Below are positions 8,252 through 17,885 of a stretch of DNA of 64,000 nt, in pieces. The position numbers and the translations under genes were made by a program. The stretch's first letter is position 1; each line of letters begins with the position of its first letter. The DNA comes from JAAYUD01 sp041907665. Its GTDB lineage: Bacteria > Bacteroidota > Bacteroidia > Bacteroidales > Bacteroidaceae. The notes beneath the pieces are model-generated. The model saw only the letters and a list, made by a program, of their open reading frames with translations. It ran no database searches and was not told where the DNA came from. Where the stretch lies: assembly GCA_041907665.1 (NCBI GenBank), contig JAYRGW010000010.1:12051-76050 (forward strand), written 5' to 3'.

Positions 8252-9592
8252 ATGTCAAAACAAGGTACACTTTTAATTGTCGATGATAACCGCAATATTT
8301 TAACTGCGGTACAGATGCTGCTCGATAATACGTTTAAGAATATTTTTACAATCACAAATCCCAACCTTATACCTGCTACGTTTCGAGAACATACTCCGGA
8401 TGTAGTACTGCTTGATATGAATTTCACCAGCGGCATCAATAGTGGAAACGAGGGTCTTTTTTGGCTTCAACAAATAAAAAGCATAAGACCAGAAACGCAG
8501 GTTGTACTATTTACGGCTTATGCCGATATTGAACTTGCGGTAAAAGGCATCAAAGAAGGTGCTTCCGATTTTATCGTAAAGCCATGGAATAATGCAAAAA
8601 TGGTAGAAACACTTTTGATGGCTTATAATCAGACAAGGCATCCTAAAACAAACAAAACAGAAACAACCGACAGTCGTCATAAAATGTTTTGGGGAGAGAG
8701 CGATAACATGAAACAACTTCGCTCGCTAATAGAAAAAGTTTCTAAAACAGATGCCAATATTTTAATAACCGGAGAGAATGGTACAGGAAAAGAAATGCTT
8801 GCCAACGAAATACATCGTTTATCTAACAGGAAAAGCGGACCAATGGTACCTATTGATATGGGAGCTATTACAGAAACCTTATTCGAAAGCGAACTCTTCG
8901 GACATGCCAAAGGGGCCTTTACCGATGCACATACAGACCGTGCAGGGAAATTCGAAATGGCAGAGAATGGTACTCTTTTTCTCGACGAGATCGGAAACTT
9001 GTCATATCACCTGCAAGCGAAGTTGCTGACAGCTTTGCAGAACCGCAAAATTGTCAGGGTAGGAAGCAATGAGCCTATCCCCATAAATGTCAGGCTAATA
9101 TGTGCCACAAACCGCAATCTGCAAGAAATGGTCGACAAAGAGCAGTTTCGAGAGGACCTTTTGTATCGCATCAACACCATTCAGGTACATATTCCGGCAT
9201 TGAGAGAAAGACGTGAAGATATTGTACCTCTTGCCGATATTTTTCTGACAAAATATGCCGGTATTTATGGTAAGCCCGTGTTGACATTACAACCCGATGC
9301 ACAAGCCAAATTGAAAGAACAATCATGGTACGGCAATATACGCGAATTGGAACATACCATAGAAAAGACAGTAATCATAAGTGAAAGCAGACAAATTTCG
9401 GCAAACGAAATAGACTGCCGACAACCTAAACAAGACAGACCGACAACCGAGATCACTACGCTTGAAGATATGGAATGCCAGCTCATACGCAATACTATCG
9501 ATAAATTTGATGGCAATTTGTCATTAGTTGCGACTCAGCTAGGTATTTCGAGACAGACCTTATACAATAAAATAAAGAAGTATGGACTATGA
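8252..9592 (+). CDS. NtrC-family (AAA+, Fis) response regulator
   Basis: A 446-residue sigma-54-type activator. It has a receiver domain (acidic DD at 11-12, phospho-acceptor D55 in VVLLDMNF, lysine in FIVKPW near 106), an AAA+ ATPase with Walker A GENGTGKE (about 172-179) and Walker B FLDEIGNL, and a C-terminal Fis-type helix-turn-helix (LSLVATQLGISRQTLYNKI). The sigma-54 contact loop reads GAFTDA, not GAFTGA. It overlaps the kinase gene by 4 bases (ATGA), so they are translationally coupled partners. The regulon is unknown; the palindrome at 8172-8192 suggests autoregulation. Confidence 0.93.
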   Translation: MSKQGTLLIVDDNRNILTAVQMLLDNTFKNIFTITNPNLIPATFREHTPDVVLLDMNFTSGINSGNEGLFWLQQIKSIRPETQVVLFTAYADIELAVKGIKEGASDFIVKPWNNAKMVETLLMAYNQTRHPKTNKTETTDSRHKMFWGESDNMKQLRSLIEKVSKTDANILITGENGTGKEMLANEIHRLSNRKSGPMVPIDMGAITETLFESELFGHAKGAFTDAHTDRAGKFEMAENGTLFLDEIGNLSYHLQAKLLTALQNRKIVRVGSNEPIPINVRLICATNRNLQEMVDKEQFREDLLYRINTIQVHIPALRERREDIVPLADIFLTKYAGIYGKPVLTLQPDAQAKLKEQSWYGNIRELEHTIEKTVIISESRQISANEIDCRQPKQDRPTTEITTLEDMECQLIRNTIDKFDGNLSLVATQLGISRQTLYNKIKKYGL

Positions 9593-10914
9593 AGAAGAAA
9601 ATGATAAATGGCCGTTTTCAAATTATTATCAGTTTGATAAGCGGTGTCATTCTGACGAGCGGAATAACACTTCTGGCCGTTTATCACTTATGGGGCTTCT
9701 TTATAGCCAGTCTATTTCTAGAAGGATATTTGTTTCGAAATATCTACATACAGTATCGGCGTAATGTAAAAAAGGTGGCCTTCATGTTCGATGCCATCGA
9801 CAATTCCGACTACTCATTCAAATATGCCACCGAAAATATTTCGAAAGACGACCAGTTAGTCAACGAGTCACTCAATCGCATCACCCATATATTATGGCAG
9901 GCACGCAATGAAGCTCAACAACGTGAAAAATACTATGAGCTCATCATCAATTCGGTAGATACGGGAATCATTGTTGTAGACGCAAAGGGAAATATATACC
10001 AAACCAATAATGAAGCCTTGCATCTGTTAGGACTTTCTGTATTCACGCATACTACGCAATTGCTTCGAGTAGACGAAGGACTAAGAAACCTGGTACAAAA
10101 TATAAAGCCAGGCGAAAAACAACAGATTTCGTTTCCAAACGAACGTGGTATCATTCATTTATCCATACGCGCCTCGGCAACCAAATTGAAAGGTACGAAC
10201 GTGCGCATACTAGCCATCAATGATATAAACAGCGAACTAGATGAAAATGAACTGGACTCATGGATAAAACTGACACGCGTGTTGACGCATGAAATAATGA
10301 ATGCTGTAACTCCCATTACATCGTTAACCGAGACTATGTTGACAAAGATAGGAGATAAAGAAAACGACATACGCAACGGGCTAAACGTTATTTACAAAAC
10401 AGGCAATGGATTGATCGATTTTGTAGAGAACTATCGTAAATTCACACATATACCCACACCCTCTCCCTCGCTGTTCTATGTAAAAAACTTTGCTCAACGA
10501 ATGAAAGAACTGATGGAAAGCCAAATACCATCGCCCAACATTTCAATAACAATCAATGTGGAACCGGAAGACTTAATTGTCTTTGCCGACGAAAATCTGA
10601 TAACAAGAGTAGTACTCAACTTATTGAAAAATGCGATTCAAGCCATTGGCACCGACCAGTCTAACGGCATGATATGGATAAAAGCCTACTGCGATAGCAA
10701 AGAATCTGTTTATATAGATATATCCAACAACGGCCCTCTGATACCCATGGAAGAGATAGAACACATATTCGTACCTTTTTTTACTACAAAGACCGATGGG
10801 AGTGGCATAGGCCTGTCACTTGCCAAACAGATTATGCGTTTGAGCGGAGGCAACATCATACTTCGAAGTGATACAGAAAAACACCAGACGACTTTCTCAT
10901 TGATGTTTCCATAA
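9589..10914 (+). CDS. Membrane PAS-domain sensor histidine kinase, partner of the NtrC-type regulator
   Basis: A 441-residue kinase. Two adjacent membrane segments (about 11-30 and 35-50) are joined by a very short loop, so sensing is probably in the membrane or cytoplasm. A PAS domain follows (about 115-215, SVDTGIIVVDAKGNIYQTN). The phospho-acceptor is H234 in LTHEIMNAVTPITSL, a variant H box typical of NtrB-like kinases. The HATPase domain has the N box NLLKNAIQA, a degenerate G1 region (IDISNNGPLIP) and GSGIGLSLAKQI. The start codon overlaps the regulator's stop. It probably phosphorylates D55 of that regulator. Confidence 0.92.
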   Translation: MKKKMINGRFQIIISLISGVILTSGITLLAVYHLWGFFIASLFLEGYLFRNIYIQYRRNVKKVAFMFDAIDNSDYSFKYATENISKDDQLVNESLNRITHILWQARNEAQQREKYYELIINSVDTGIIVVDAKGNIYQTNNEALHLLGLSVFTHTTQLLRVDEGLRNLVQNIKPGEKQQISFPNERGIIHLSIRASATKLKGTNVRILAINDINSELDENELDSWIKLTRVLTHEIMNAVTPITSLTETMLTKIGDKENDIRNGLNVIYKTGNGLIDFVENYRKFTHIPTPSPSLFYVKNFAQRMKELMESQIPSPNISITINVEPEDLIVFADENLITRVVLNLLKNAIQAIGTDQSNGMIWIKAYCDSKESVYIDISNNGPLIPMEEIEHIFVPFFTTKTDGSGIGLSLAKQIMRLSGGNIILRSDTEKHQTTFSLMFP

Positions 10915-10928
10915 AATAGATGCGTTTA

Positions 10929-11951
10929 TTATTTCAATATCCATGCCTCATACCTTCCCCAAATTTTTAATTTGCTCAAAGAAGTATACACTGCTATACG
11001 TTCGAACCAACGAAAACGAAGCATATAATGGAATAATCTATAAAAGACAGCTATCATAATAGCAAAAAGAGAACATTCAAAAATAAACTTAAGTACTCCA
11101 TTTTGCGTTATCAAAGACAAATCAACATATCGATAAATTACCGAGGACAATAAAAGACTAAATGCGATGGTGTACACAACAATAAATCCGTGTGCCGTTT
11201 CAATAGCCCGTTTCGGGCAACTATTCATGCACTTCATACAGCTCTCGCACTTAAAGGTCCAAAACGGACGTCCAGCAACCGTCTTGATTGCATGTACCGG
11301 ACAGTTTTTATAACAAGCACCACAACGTATACAATCTTTTGACACATAAAACGTTTTGGCAATTATAAAACGCCCAATAATATAATACAATACAGCTATC
11401 GGAGCTACTATGACATCTATCAGGCATTCGCGCACACTCCAGAAACTTCGTTTTCCGGCAAAAAACGACTGCGCCAATACTCTGAGCTTAGGTAATGTCT
11501 TTGTATAAATGAAATCTACCGTTCGTTTATTAAGTGCTGGATGAAGCGAAATCCAGTTAGATGGCAAATCAACAGGATAAAGGGCTCTTATATGATAACC
11601 TTTCAGCTTCAATACTAACGCAGACAGATACAAACTGATACCGGAAATTCCTGGTGTAACCCATTTGCCTATCAGCATACCTGCCCGCGTATTCATCAGC
11701 ATCACTTTATTATTTCCCCGTGGAAAGCGAAAAATGTAATGTAACATTATAGGTGGGTAATTAAACCCGTGCACAGGAGATGTGAAAACGATTAATGCAT
11801 CGTCCGCGGGATGTTGAATATGTAGACGGTCTGTTTTTGAAATATCAATTAATTCTACTTCAATCCCTACCGATAAAGCTTCTTGTCGCAAAACAAATGC
11901 AACATTTTTTGAATTGCCTGTCCCCGAGAAATAATATACTTGCAGTTTCAT
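10929..11951 (-). CDS. EFR1-type flavodoxin/ferredoxin membrane protein
   Basis: A 340-residue fusion. The N-terminal part is flavodoxin-like, with an FMN phosphate loop SGTGNSKNVA (residues 9-18). Two 4Fe-4S motifs follow: C207/210/213/217 (CIRCGACYKNCP) and C235/238/241/245 (CESCMKCMNSCP). Hydrophobic segments at about 178-200, 257-275 and 288-308 suggest membrane attachment, which many EFR1 proteins lack. It should carry low-potential electrons between a flavin and clusters; donor and acceptor are unknown. It converges on the upstream kinase gene with a 14-base gap and is transcribed alone. Confidence 0.85.
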   Translation of the reverse strand: MKLQVYYFSGTGNSKNVAFVLRQEALSVGIEVELIDISKTDRLHIQHPADDALIVFTSPVHGFNYPPIMLHYIFRFPRGNNKVMLMNTRAGMLIGKWVTPGISGISLYLSALVLKLKGYHIRALYPVDLPSNWISLHPALNKRTVDFIYTKTLPKLRVLAQSFFAGKRSFWSVRECLIDVIVAPIAVLYYIIGRFIIAKTFYVSKDCIRCGACYKNCPVHAIKTVAGRPFWTFKCESCMKCMNSCPKRAIETAHGFIVVYTIAFSLLLSSVIYRYVDLSLITQNGVLKFIFECSLFAIMIAVFYRLFHYMLRFRWFERIAVYTSLSKLKIWGRYEAWILK

Positions 11952-12020
11952 AAATCCTTTTTTTCACTCCAAACCGTAATGCTATTCTGATACCTATCGT
12001 CTATTCATAGATTTTACTAT

Positions 12021-12878
12021 TTATAAGATGGGTATAAAAATTTCTGTCTTTATCTTCTCCGGAGCCACGCGGTCGGGATTATTGAGATACATCTCGAATC
12101 CGAGATTCAGAGTTAACTGATAACCTCCATCGGGAATATATTTATGGTAGATCGTATCGTAAACCATCCCCAAATTATTATATGGTCCCTGGTATAAATA
12201 GGCGGCATATTTACCGCCCGGTATTTGTTTTACTCCGATCTCGCCCTTAGGTTCTGCCTTCTTTGGTATAATTAAACATACGTCCGTACGCAATTTATCC
12301 TCTTTAGTAACTTTTGGATCGTCATGATAAATACTGATAGACTTAATTCCGGCTGAGAACAACCCTGCCTCCTTGACATAAGCCCATAATTTACGGAAAG
12401 CCGAATCATAGTCTATTGATTCATAACTGCCTGTTAAGTGAATATAAATGACCTGAAGAGGTTCTAGTTCTACAATTCTTTCTTTCAGTTTCAAATCCTC
12501 ATTAATTTGTATTGGTTTCATAATTGTGTAAATTTTGTTGTTTCTAAAATCTATCGGCGAAATACAATAAAACTGCTTGAAAACCTTCGACAATGATGAC
12601 GGCGTATCATAACCTACTTTATAAGCAATATCCTGCACGGACATATCCGAATAACGTAGCAAACAAGCTGCAGTCTCTACCCGCATACGCATCACATAAG
12701 CCCAGAGAGGTTCGCCTAAAAATGCTTTGAATATATGATAACAATGATAAGGTGAGAAATGCGAAATACTCGCCAACGTATCCAAATCAATATTCTCACC
12801 CAAATGATTATTGATATATTCAACCATCAAGTTTATAAGCTTTTGATAGTCTTCTCTTGTAGATATTCTCTGCTGCAT
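12021..12878 (-). CDS. AraC-family regulator with GyrI-like effector domain
   Basis: A 285-residue transcription factor with an N-terminal AraC-type double helix-turn-helix (about 10-105; QDIAYKVGYDTPSSLSKVFK) and a C-terminal GyrI-like/SOUL-related small-molecule domain (about 125-285). The order matches Rob- and BmrR-like sensors of amphipathic drugs. An upstream in-frame ATG at 13007 exists, but I prefer 12878 (start MQQRISTR): a strong -7 box lies at 12900-12907, so the mRNA starts after the upstream ATG, and the extra 43 residues do not resemble the family. It stands alone between EFR1 and a divergent kinase. Confidence 0.9.
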   Translation of the reverse strand: MQQRISTREDYQKLINLMVEYINNHLGENIDLDTLASISHFSPYHCYHIFKAFLGEPLWAYVMRMRVETAACLLRYSDMSVQDIAYKVGYDTPSSLSKVFKQFYCISPIDFRNNKIYTIMKPIQINEDLKLKERIVELEPLQVIYIHLTGSYESIDYDSAFRKLWAYVKEAGLFSAGIKSISIYHDDPKVTKEDKLRTDVCLIIPKKAEPKGEIGVKQIPGGKYAAYLYQGPYNNLGMVYDTIYHKYIPDGGYQLTLNLGFEMYLNNPDRVAPEKIKTEIFIPIL

Positions 12879-12899
12879 GATTTTATCTATTTGTAGGCA

Positions 12900-12907
12900 C
12901 AAAAATA
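12900..12907 (-). promoter_or_regulatory. -7 promoter box of the AraC-family gene
   Basis: Reverse-strand TATTTTTG (plus-strand CAAAAATA) fits TAnnTTTG, 22 bases before the ATG at 12878. It rules out translation from 13007 on this transcript. Confidence 0.6.
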
Positions 12908-13148
12908 GAACATAGTGGCAATACAGGCTTTTCCGATCTTGCGAACTTTCAATATAAAACTCAACGACAAATATACGGAAGTAAATAAGAAAATCAACTA
13001 TAGACATAACCTATTTAGCATACATGCTACTTCTATTCAACATCAGAGGACTTTCTCACAGATGTTTCTTTGATAAGCTTATTCTTATATTTATCTCGGC
13101 GAAATACAAAATCTTGGAAAATTCTTTCCTATAAATAAAATATAATCA

Positions 13149-13156
13149 TATCTTTG
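13149..13156 (+). promoter_or_regulatory. -7 promoter box of the second kinase gene
   Basis: TATCTTTG fits TAnnTTTG and lies 27 bases before the ATG at 13183. No clear -33 element. Confidence 0.45.
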
Positions 13157-13182
13157 CCCAATAAAATAGCGGCTTTAAACGA

Positions 13183-15150
13183 ATGAAGCATATAAATCCA
13201 CCATACTTGTGCGATCCCAAATTATTGTTGTTTCTGTTATCATCGTACTTGTTTCTGACAATCAATGTTTGCGCACAAAACAAAGAAAAAGCACCCATTG
13301 TCATAGTCAGCTCATACAATCCGGATGCACAAAATATGTCGTCCTATATATCCAATTTCTTTACTGAATACAAAAAGAAAGAAATTGATCGAGATATCAT
13401 CATCGAAAATATGAATTGCAAAGCGCTCTCCGAATCGCCCAAATGGAGCCAAATGATGAAAGATATTTTGAATAAATACGCTTCATATAGACCAAAGCCA
13501 GCGCTCATGATACTGCTGGGGCAAGAAGCATTTACCGCATACTTGTCTCAGTCGGTGCACGGATTGCCTCATATTCCCATTATGGCTGCAATGGTCACCC
13601 GCAACACGCTGCGATTTCCAAAAGGGAAGTTTGATCCCGCAAATATAGAAATAAAGTGCGAGGACGTCATGGCTCTTGCTAAGCCTTATAATATTGTAGG
13701 AGGATACCTTTACGAATACAATGTAGACAAGAACATTCAACTCATCAAAAAGTTATATCCGAAGACTAAAAAGATAGCTTTTCTTACAGACAACAGCTGC
13801 GGCGGTATATGTCAACATGCCTTTATCAATCAAGAGATGAAGAAGCATCCCGAATACGAATATCTACCGCTGGACGGACGTAAAAATACGGTTTATTCGA
13901 TGATAAGCCAGTTGACTAAGCTACATGATAAAACAGTATTGGTATTGGGCAGTTGGCGAATGGATAAGAACGAAGGATTCTTCTTGCACAATACCGTCTA
14001 TTTGATGAAAGATGTAAATTCTAAACTACCGGTATTCTCTATCTCTACTATCGGAATAGGAAACTGGGCTATAGGAGGCTATACCCCTTGCTATCGCAAT
14101 ACCGGAAAAGATCTGGCAAACGATGCATACCGCTACATCAATCAGAAAGACCATGGCGATGTGAAGATCAACATCCTACCGCTCAATCATTTGTTCGATG
14201 CGCGGGTATTGGCACAAAATCATATTGAGACCAAACTATTGCCCAAGTATGCTCAGTATATCAATCAGCCGGAAAGCTTTTGGAAGAGGTATGAGAACCT
14301 TATGATAATCATATCAATCGCTTTTATTATTCTATCCGGCATTATTTTAATCCTTATCTATTTCCTTATCAAGACCAATGCATTGAAGAATGCTCTTCTC
14401 GTTTCGCAAAAGGAACTGATGGAAGCAAAAGAGAAGGCAGAAGAGGCAGCAAAGTTGGAAAAGGCTTTTGTTGCCAATATGAGCCACGAAATACGAACCC
14501 CACTCAATGCGATTGTAGGTTTTACGAATCTACTCACAACTTCGGATGTTCCAGATGACCAGAAAGAAGAGTTCAAAACAATTATTCAACAGAACTCTAA
14601 CCTCTTATTGAATCTTATCAACGACGTATTGGACCTTTCCCGACTCGAAGTAAACTATATAAAATTCAATTACGAGAACGAAGATATTGTGGGGCTATGC
14701 AAATCGCTTCTGCTCACCGAACAAACGGCTCATCCTTCTAACTTAGAATATATATTTGAATCACCGCTAACAGAATATGTAGCACCGATTGACATGAAGC
14801 ATATACAGCAGATTTTAATTAACCTATTGACCAATGCCAACAAATTTACAAAAGAAGGAAGCATTACATTATCGTTCAATGTGGACACTAAAAAGAAACA
14901 GATGCTATTTGCTGTAAAAGATACAGGTTGCGGAATTCCTCCAGAAAAGAGAAAAACCATATTCGAACGCTTTACCAAACTAAATGCTTATGCACAAGGT
15001 TTCGGACTAGGACTTTCTATTTGTAGAATAGCAGTAGAACGTTTCGGAGGTAAAATTTGGGTAGACCCTGATTACAATAAGGGAGCATGCTTCAGATTCT
15101 ATATTCCGATCATACCTAAAGCACAAGTTGAGGCGCAAAAGATTTCATAA
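13183..15150 (+). CDS. Sensor histidine kinase with periplasmic substrate-binding-like domain
   Basis: A 655-residue kinase. A signal peptide ends near residue 32 (NVCAQ). Residues about 35-350 look like an ABC_sub_bind-type two-lobed periplasmic domain (APIVIVSSYNPDAQNM, PALMILLGQEAFTAYL, KKIAFLTDNSCGG). One membrane helix follows (about 370-396), then a short coiled coil, the H box with H435 in FVANMSHEIRTPLNA, and a HATPase domain (LINLLTNANKFTKEG, DTGCGIPPEK, GFGLGLSI). There is no receiver domain, so a separate regulator is needed; none is adjacent. The 3' end overlaps the convergent glycerate kinase gene by 35 bases. Confidence 0.9.
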   Translation: MKHINPPYLCDPKLLLFLLSSYLFLTINVCAQNKEKAPIVIVSSYNPDAQNMSSYISNFFTEYKKKEIDRDIIIENMNCKALSESPKWSQMMKDILNKYASYRPKPALMILLGQEAFTAYLSQSVHGLPHIPIMAAMVTRNTLRFPKGKFDPANIEIKCEDVMALAKPYNIVGGYLYEYNVDKNIQLIKKLYPKTKKIAFLTDNSCGGICQHAFINQEMKKHPEYEYLPLDGRKNTVYSMISQLTKLHDKTVLVLGSWRMDKNEGFFLHNTVYLMKDVNSKLPVFSISTIGIGNWAIGGYTPCYRNTGKDLANDAYRYINQKDHGDVKINILPLNHLFDARVLAQNHIETKLLPKYAQYINQPESFWKRYENLMIIISIAFIILSGIILILIYFLIKTNALKNALLVSQKELMEAKEKAEEAAKLEKAFVANMSHEIRTPLNAIVGFTNLLTTSDVPDDQKEEFKTIIQQNSNLLLNLINDVLDLSRLEVNYIKFNYENEDIVGLCKSLLLTEQTAHPSNLEYIFESPLTEYVAPIDMKHIQQILINLLTNANKFTKEGSITLSFNVDTKKKQMLFAVKDTGCGIPPEKRKTIFERFTKLNAYAQGFGLGLSICRIAVERFGGKIWVDPDYNKGACFRFYIPIIPKAQVEAQKIS

Positions 15151-16261
15151 TCTTTTCGGCTGTTTTCATCACCTGTACATAGGCATATTCAGGCTTCAAA
15201 GCTAATGCAATATCTATATCGGAACGATTAATGCAAAGTACATCTTTAAAGCCGCTGGATAAGAGAAGCTCTTTGTCTGTTACCTTTCCTGCTATGGCAA
15301 CTACATCTTTACGATATAGTGCAGAACGTCTCAATACACCAAATGGGACCTTGCCCATCAAGGTCTGGCGGTCTATCGAACCTTCACCGGTAATTATAAA
15401 GTCAGTATCGGTTATTAATCGGTCAAAGTCTAGAGCATCGAGCAACAAATCAACGCCCGATTTAAAGCTGGCATTCATAAAACTTCTTAAAGCAAAGCCC
15501 ACCCCACCGGCAGCTCCTGTACCTGACATATTGGAATAATCTTGCCCCAAACACTTAGCTACAACTTCAGCAAAATGACGAAGTCCTTCATCCAGATCTT
15601 CGACCATGCGAGGAGTTGCCCCCTTTTGTGGAGCAAAAACATAAGCTGCCCCATGCTCTCCATACAGTGGATTTGTTACGTCAACGGCAACAGTGATGTG
15701 ACAATCGGTAGGAAACCTCCTTCTAAGCTTCTGATCAATATACTCCGTTTGCTTCAAAGCCTTTGCGTTATTGTCTACAGGTCTACCGGACTTATCATAA
15801 AACCGATAACCCAAGGCCTGTAACATACCTATACCGGCATCGTTGGTAGCACTCCCGCCCACGGCTATTACTAATTGCCGACACCCTCCGTCTATCGCAT
15901 CTGCTATCTGTTCGCCCAATCCAAAAGAGGTCGTCATCAGCGGATTGCGTTCTGCAACCGATAATAAAGTCAAACCACACGTTTTGGCCATTTCCAATAT
16001 CGCAGTCTTGCCATCGGCAGATATGCCATAAGAAGTCTTTATGGGACGCATCAAAGGGTCGTGTGCTGTAATAGACACCGTCTTTATTGCATTATTCACT
16101 TCAAACATCGCCTCAAGCGTTCCTTCACCTCCATCTGCAATAGGCAATGCAATAACTTCTGCCCATGGACAGATATTCAAGATACCTTCTTCAGCAGCCT
16201 TTTCCACTTCGGTAGACGACAAGCATCCCTTAAATGAATCAATAGCAAGAATTATTTTCAT
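15116..16261 (-). CDS. Glycerate kinase
   Basis: A 381-residue member of the GarK/GlxK (type II) glycerate kinase family, phosphorylating D-glycerate, to 2-phosphoglycerate in characterised members. Family signs are the N-terminal DSFKGCLSSTEVEKAAEEG, IADGGEGTLEAM, the GGSATNDAGIGMLQALGYRF core and FIITGEGSIDRQTLMGKVP. Length is normal and there is no signal peptide. It is monocistronic and converges with the kinase gene so that the last 35 bases are shared. It feeds glycerate into lower glycolysis. Confidence 0.94.
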   Translation of the reverse strand: MKIILAIDSFKGCLSSTEVEKAAEEGILNICPWAEVIALPIADGGEGTLEAMFEVNNAIKTVSITAHDPLMRPIKTSYGISADGKTAILEMAKTCGLTLLSVAERNPLMTTSFGLGEQIADAIDGGCRQLVIAVGGSATNDAGIGMLQALGYRFYDKSGRPVDNNAKALKQTEYIDQKLRRRFPTDCHITVAVDVTNPLYGEHGAAYVFAPQKGATPRMVEDLDEGLRHFAEVVAKCLGQDYSNMSGTGAAGGVGFALRSFMNASFKSGVDLLLDALDFDRLITDTDFIITGEGSIDRQTLMGKVPFGVLRRSALYRKDVVAIAGKVTDKELLLSSGFKDVLCINRSDIDIALALKPEYAYVQVMKTAEKIMKSFAPQLVL

Positions 16262-16424
16262 TGTATCCTTTTATGATTGAGACAGCATATATTGTCTTAT
16301 AAGATCGCAACGCAAAGTAAAGGATAATTTCTCTTATTTGTACACTCAAGATAAAGCTTTTTAATCAGTAGTAAAACAAGTTTGTCACAAATTATTAAAA
16401 AGAGAGTTTATTTAAGTCGTACTA

Positions 16425-16458
16425 TTTGGTTGATAATAGATTATTTTCTCTATTTTTG
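16425..16458 (+). promoter_or_regulatory. Promoter of the aldo/keto reductase-polyferredoxin operon
   Basis: -33 TTTG at 16425-16428 and -7 TATTTTTG at 16451-16458, with a slightly long 22-base spacer, 40 bases before the ATG at 16498. It should drive both redox genes. Confidence 0.55.
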
Positions 16459-16497
16459 TATTAAATCAAAATGCGATAATAGCAAAACTAATATAGG

Positions 16498-17874
16498 ATG
16501 AACAAAAAACATATCAATCGACGTGATTTTCTTAAAGCCATAGGGGTCGGTTCTGTCATCACGACCGCTGCTATTTATGGTTGCAATACCAAAGAAAGTA
16601 ATGGAGACGTTCCTATCGGTAAAATGACTTATCGAACCAATCGAAATTCGGGCGATAAAGTTTCTATCTTGGGATATGGTTGTATGAGGCTTCCGACTAA
16701 GCCTAAAATAAAAGAAGATGATGACGATGTGATTGATCAGGAAATGGTGAACAAACTGACAGACTATGCAATTGTCCATGGCATTAACTACTTTGACACA
16801 TCGCCCCGTTATTGCCAGGGCAAGTCCGAAGAGTCTATAGGCATTGCACTAAAAAAACATCCACGCAGCAAATTTCTTGTCGCAACTAAATTGTCCAATT
16901 TCATTGACGACGACGACGCTCCGGCTACACGCGAAGCATCGATGGAAATGTATCACAATTCTTTCAAGCTGCTGCAGGTCAATCATATCGATTATTATTT
17001 GTTGCATGCTATCGGTCGCAGTATAGAAGACTACCAGAAGCGTTTCATAAACAATGGTATGCTCGATTTCTTGATCGAAGAACGCAAAGCCGGTCGCATT
17101 AGAAATTTAGGATTCTCATTTCATGGCAACCCGCAAGTCTTCGATTATGCCTTGTCCATGCACAATAAAGCACATTGGGATTTCGTTCAGATCCAACTCA
17201 ATTACTTTGACTGGGAACATGCATCCAAAGATGATGTCAATGCCAATTATTTATACGCCCAACTGGAGAAACGCCACATTCAATCTGTTATTATGGAACC
17301 GCTTCGCGGGGGACGTTTGGCTAAGATAGAATTTCATTTGCTTGAGAAACTGAAACAAATACGCCCCAATGACTCGGCCGCTGCATGGGCTTTCAGATAT
17401 GCCGGCTCCTACCCGGATGTACTGACGGTATTGAGCGGTATGACATATATGGAGAATCTTCAAGAAAATATAAAGACCTACTCCCCTCTTCTGCCTGTTG
17501 ACAATAAAGAGAAAGCGCTACTCAACGACATTGTCAATGGTATCAGCAAATTCCCTTATATAGGTTGCACCGGTTGCAAATATTGCATGCCTTGCCCATA
17601 CGGGCTCGATATACCGGGCATTTTCGGTCAATATAACAAATGCCTTGACGAAGGAAACTATCCTGCAGATATTCAAGATAAAGATTATCGAAAAGCTCGA
17701 CGTGATTTCCTGCTCGGATTAGACCGTGCCGTGCCACGTCAACGACAACCTCAGAATTGTGTCAATTGTGGCGCTTGCCTACCGAAGTGTCCACAACACA
17801 TAGAGATACCTACCGAAATGGAAAAGATAGACCAGTTTACCAATAAGCTGAAATTACAAAGTACAGAACTCTAA
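16498..17874 (+). CDS. Tat-exported aldo/keto reductase with two 4Fe-4S sites
   Basis: A 458-residue redox protein. The N-terminus has a twin-arginine motif (NRRDFLKAIG) and a lipobox-like YGC, so it is likely exported folded and possibly lipidated. The aldo/keto reductase barrel keeps the catalytic aspartate/tyrosine pair (FDTSPRYCQGKSEESIG), lysine (VATKLS) and histidine (YYLLHAIG). Two clusters follow at the C-terminus: CTGCKYCMPCP and CVNCGACLPKCP. Only 11 bases separate it from the polyferredoxin gene. An export signal is odd for an enzyme of a NAD(P)H-using fold, because those cofactors are absent outside the cytoplasm; electrons may come instead through the clusters from the next gene product. 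Confidence 0.9.
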   Translation: MNKKHINRRDFLKAIGVGSVITTAAIYGCNTKESNGDVPIGKMTYRTNRNSGDKVSILGYGCMRLPTKPKIKEDDDDVIDQEMVNKLTDYAIVHGINYFDTSPRYCQGKSEESIGIALKKHPRSKFLVATKLSNFIDDDDAPATREASMEMYHNSFKLLQVNHIDYYLLHAIGRSIEDYQKRFINNGMLDFLIEERKAGRIRNLGFSFHGNPQVFDYALSMHNKAHWDFVQIQLNYFDWEHASKDDVNANYLYAQLEKRHIQSVIMEPLRGGRLAKIEFHLLEKLKQIRPNDSAAAWAFRYAGSYPDVLTVLSGMTYMENLQENIKTYSPLLPVDNKEKALLNDIVNGISKFPYIGCTGCKYCMPCPYGLDIPGIFGQYNKCLDEGNYPADIQDKDYRKARRDFLLGLDRAVPRQRQPQNCVNCGACLPKCPQHIEIPTEMEKIDQFTNKLKLQSTEL

Positions 17875-17885
17875 AAAAAGCAAAT

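Noticed and set aside
12879..13007. Longer start of the AraC-family gene
   Set aside because: The extra 43 residues precede the -7 box at 12900-12907 and do not look like the family.
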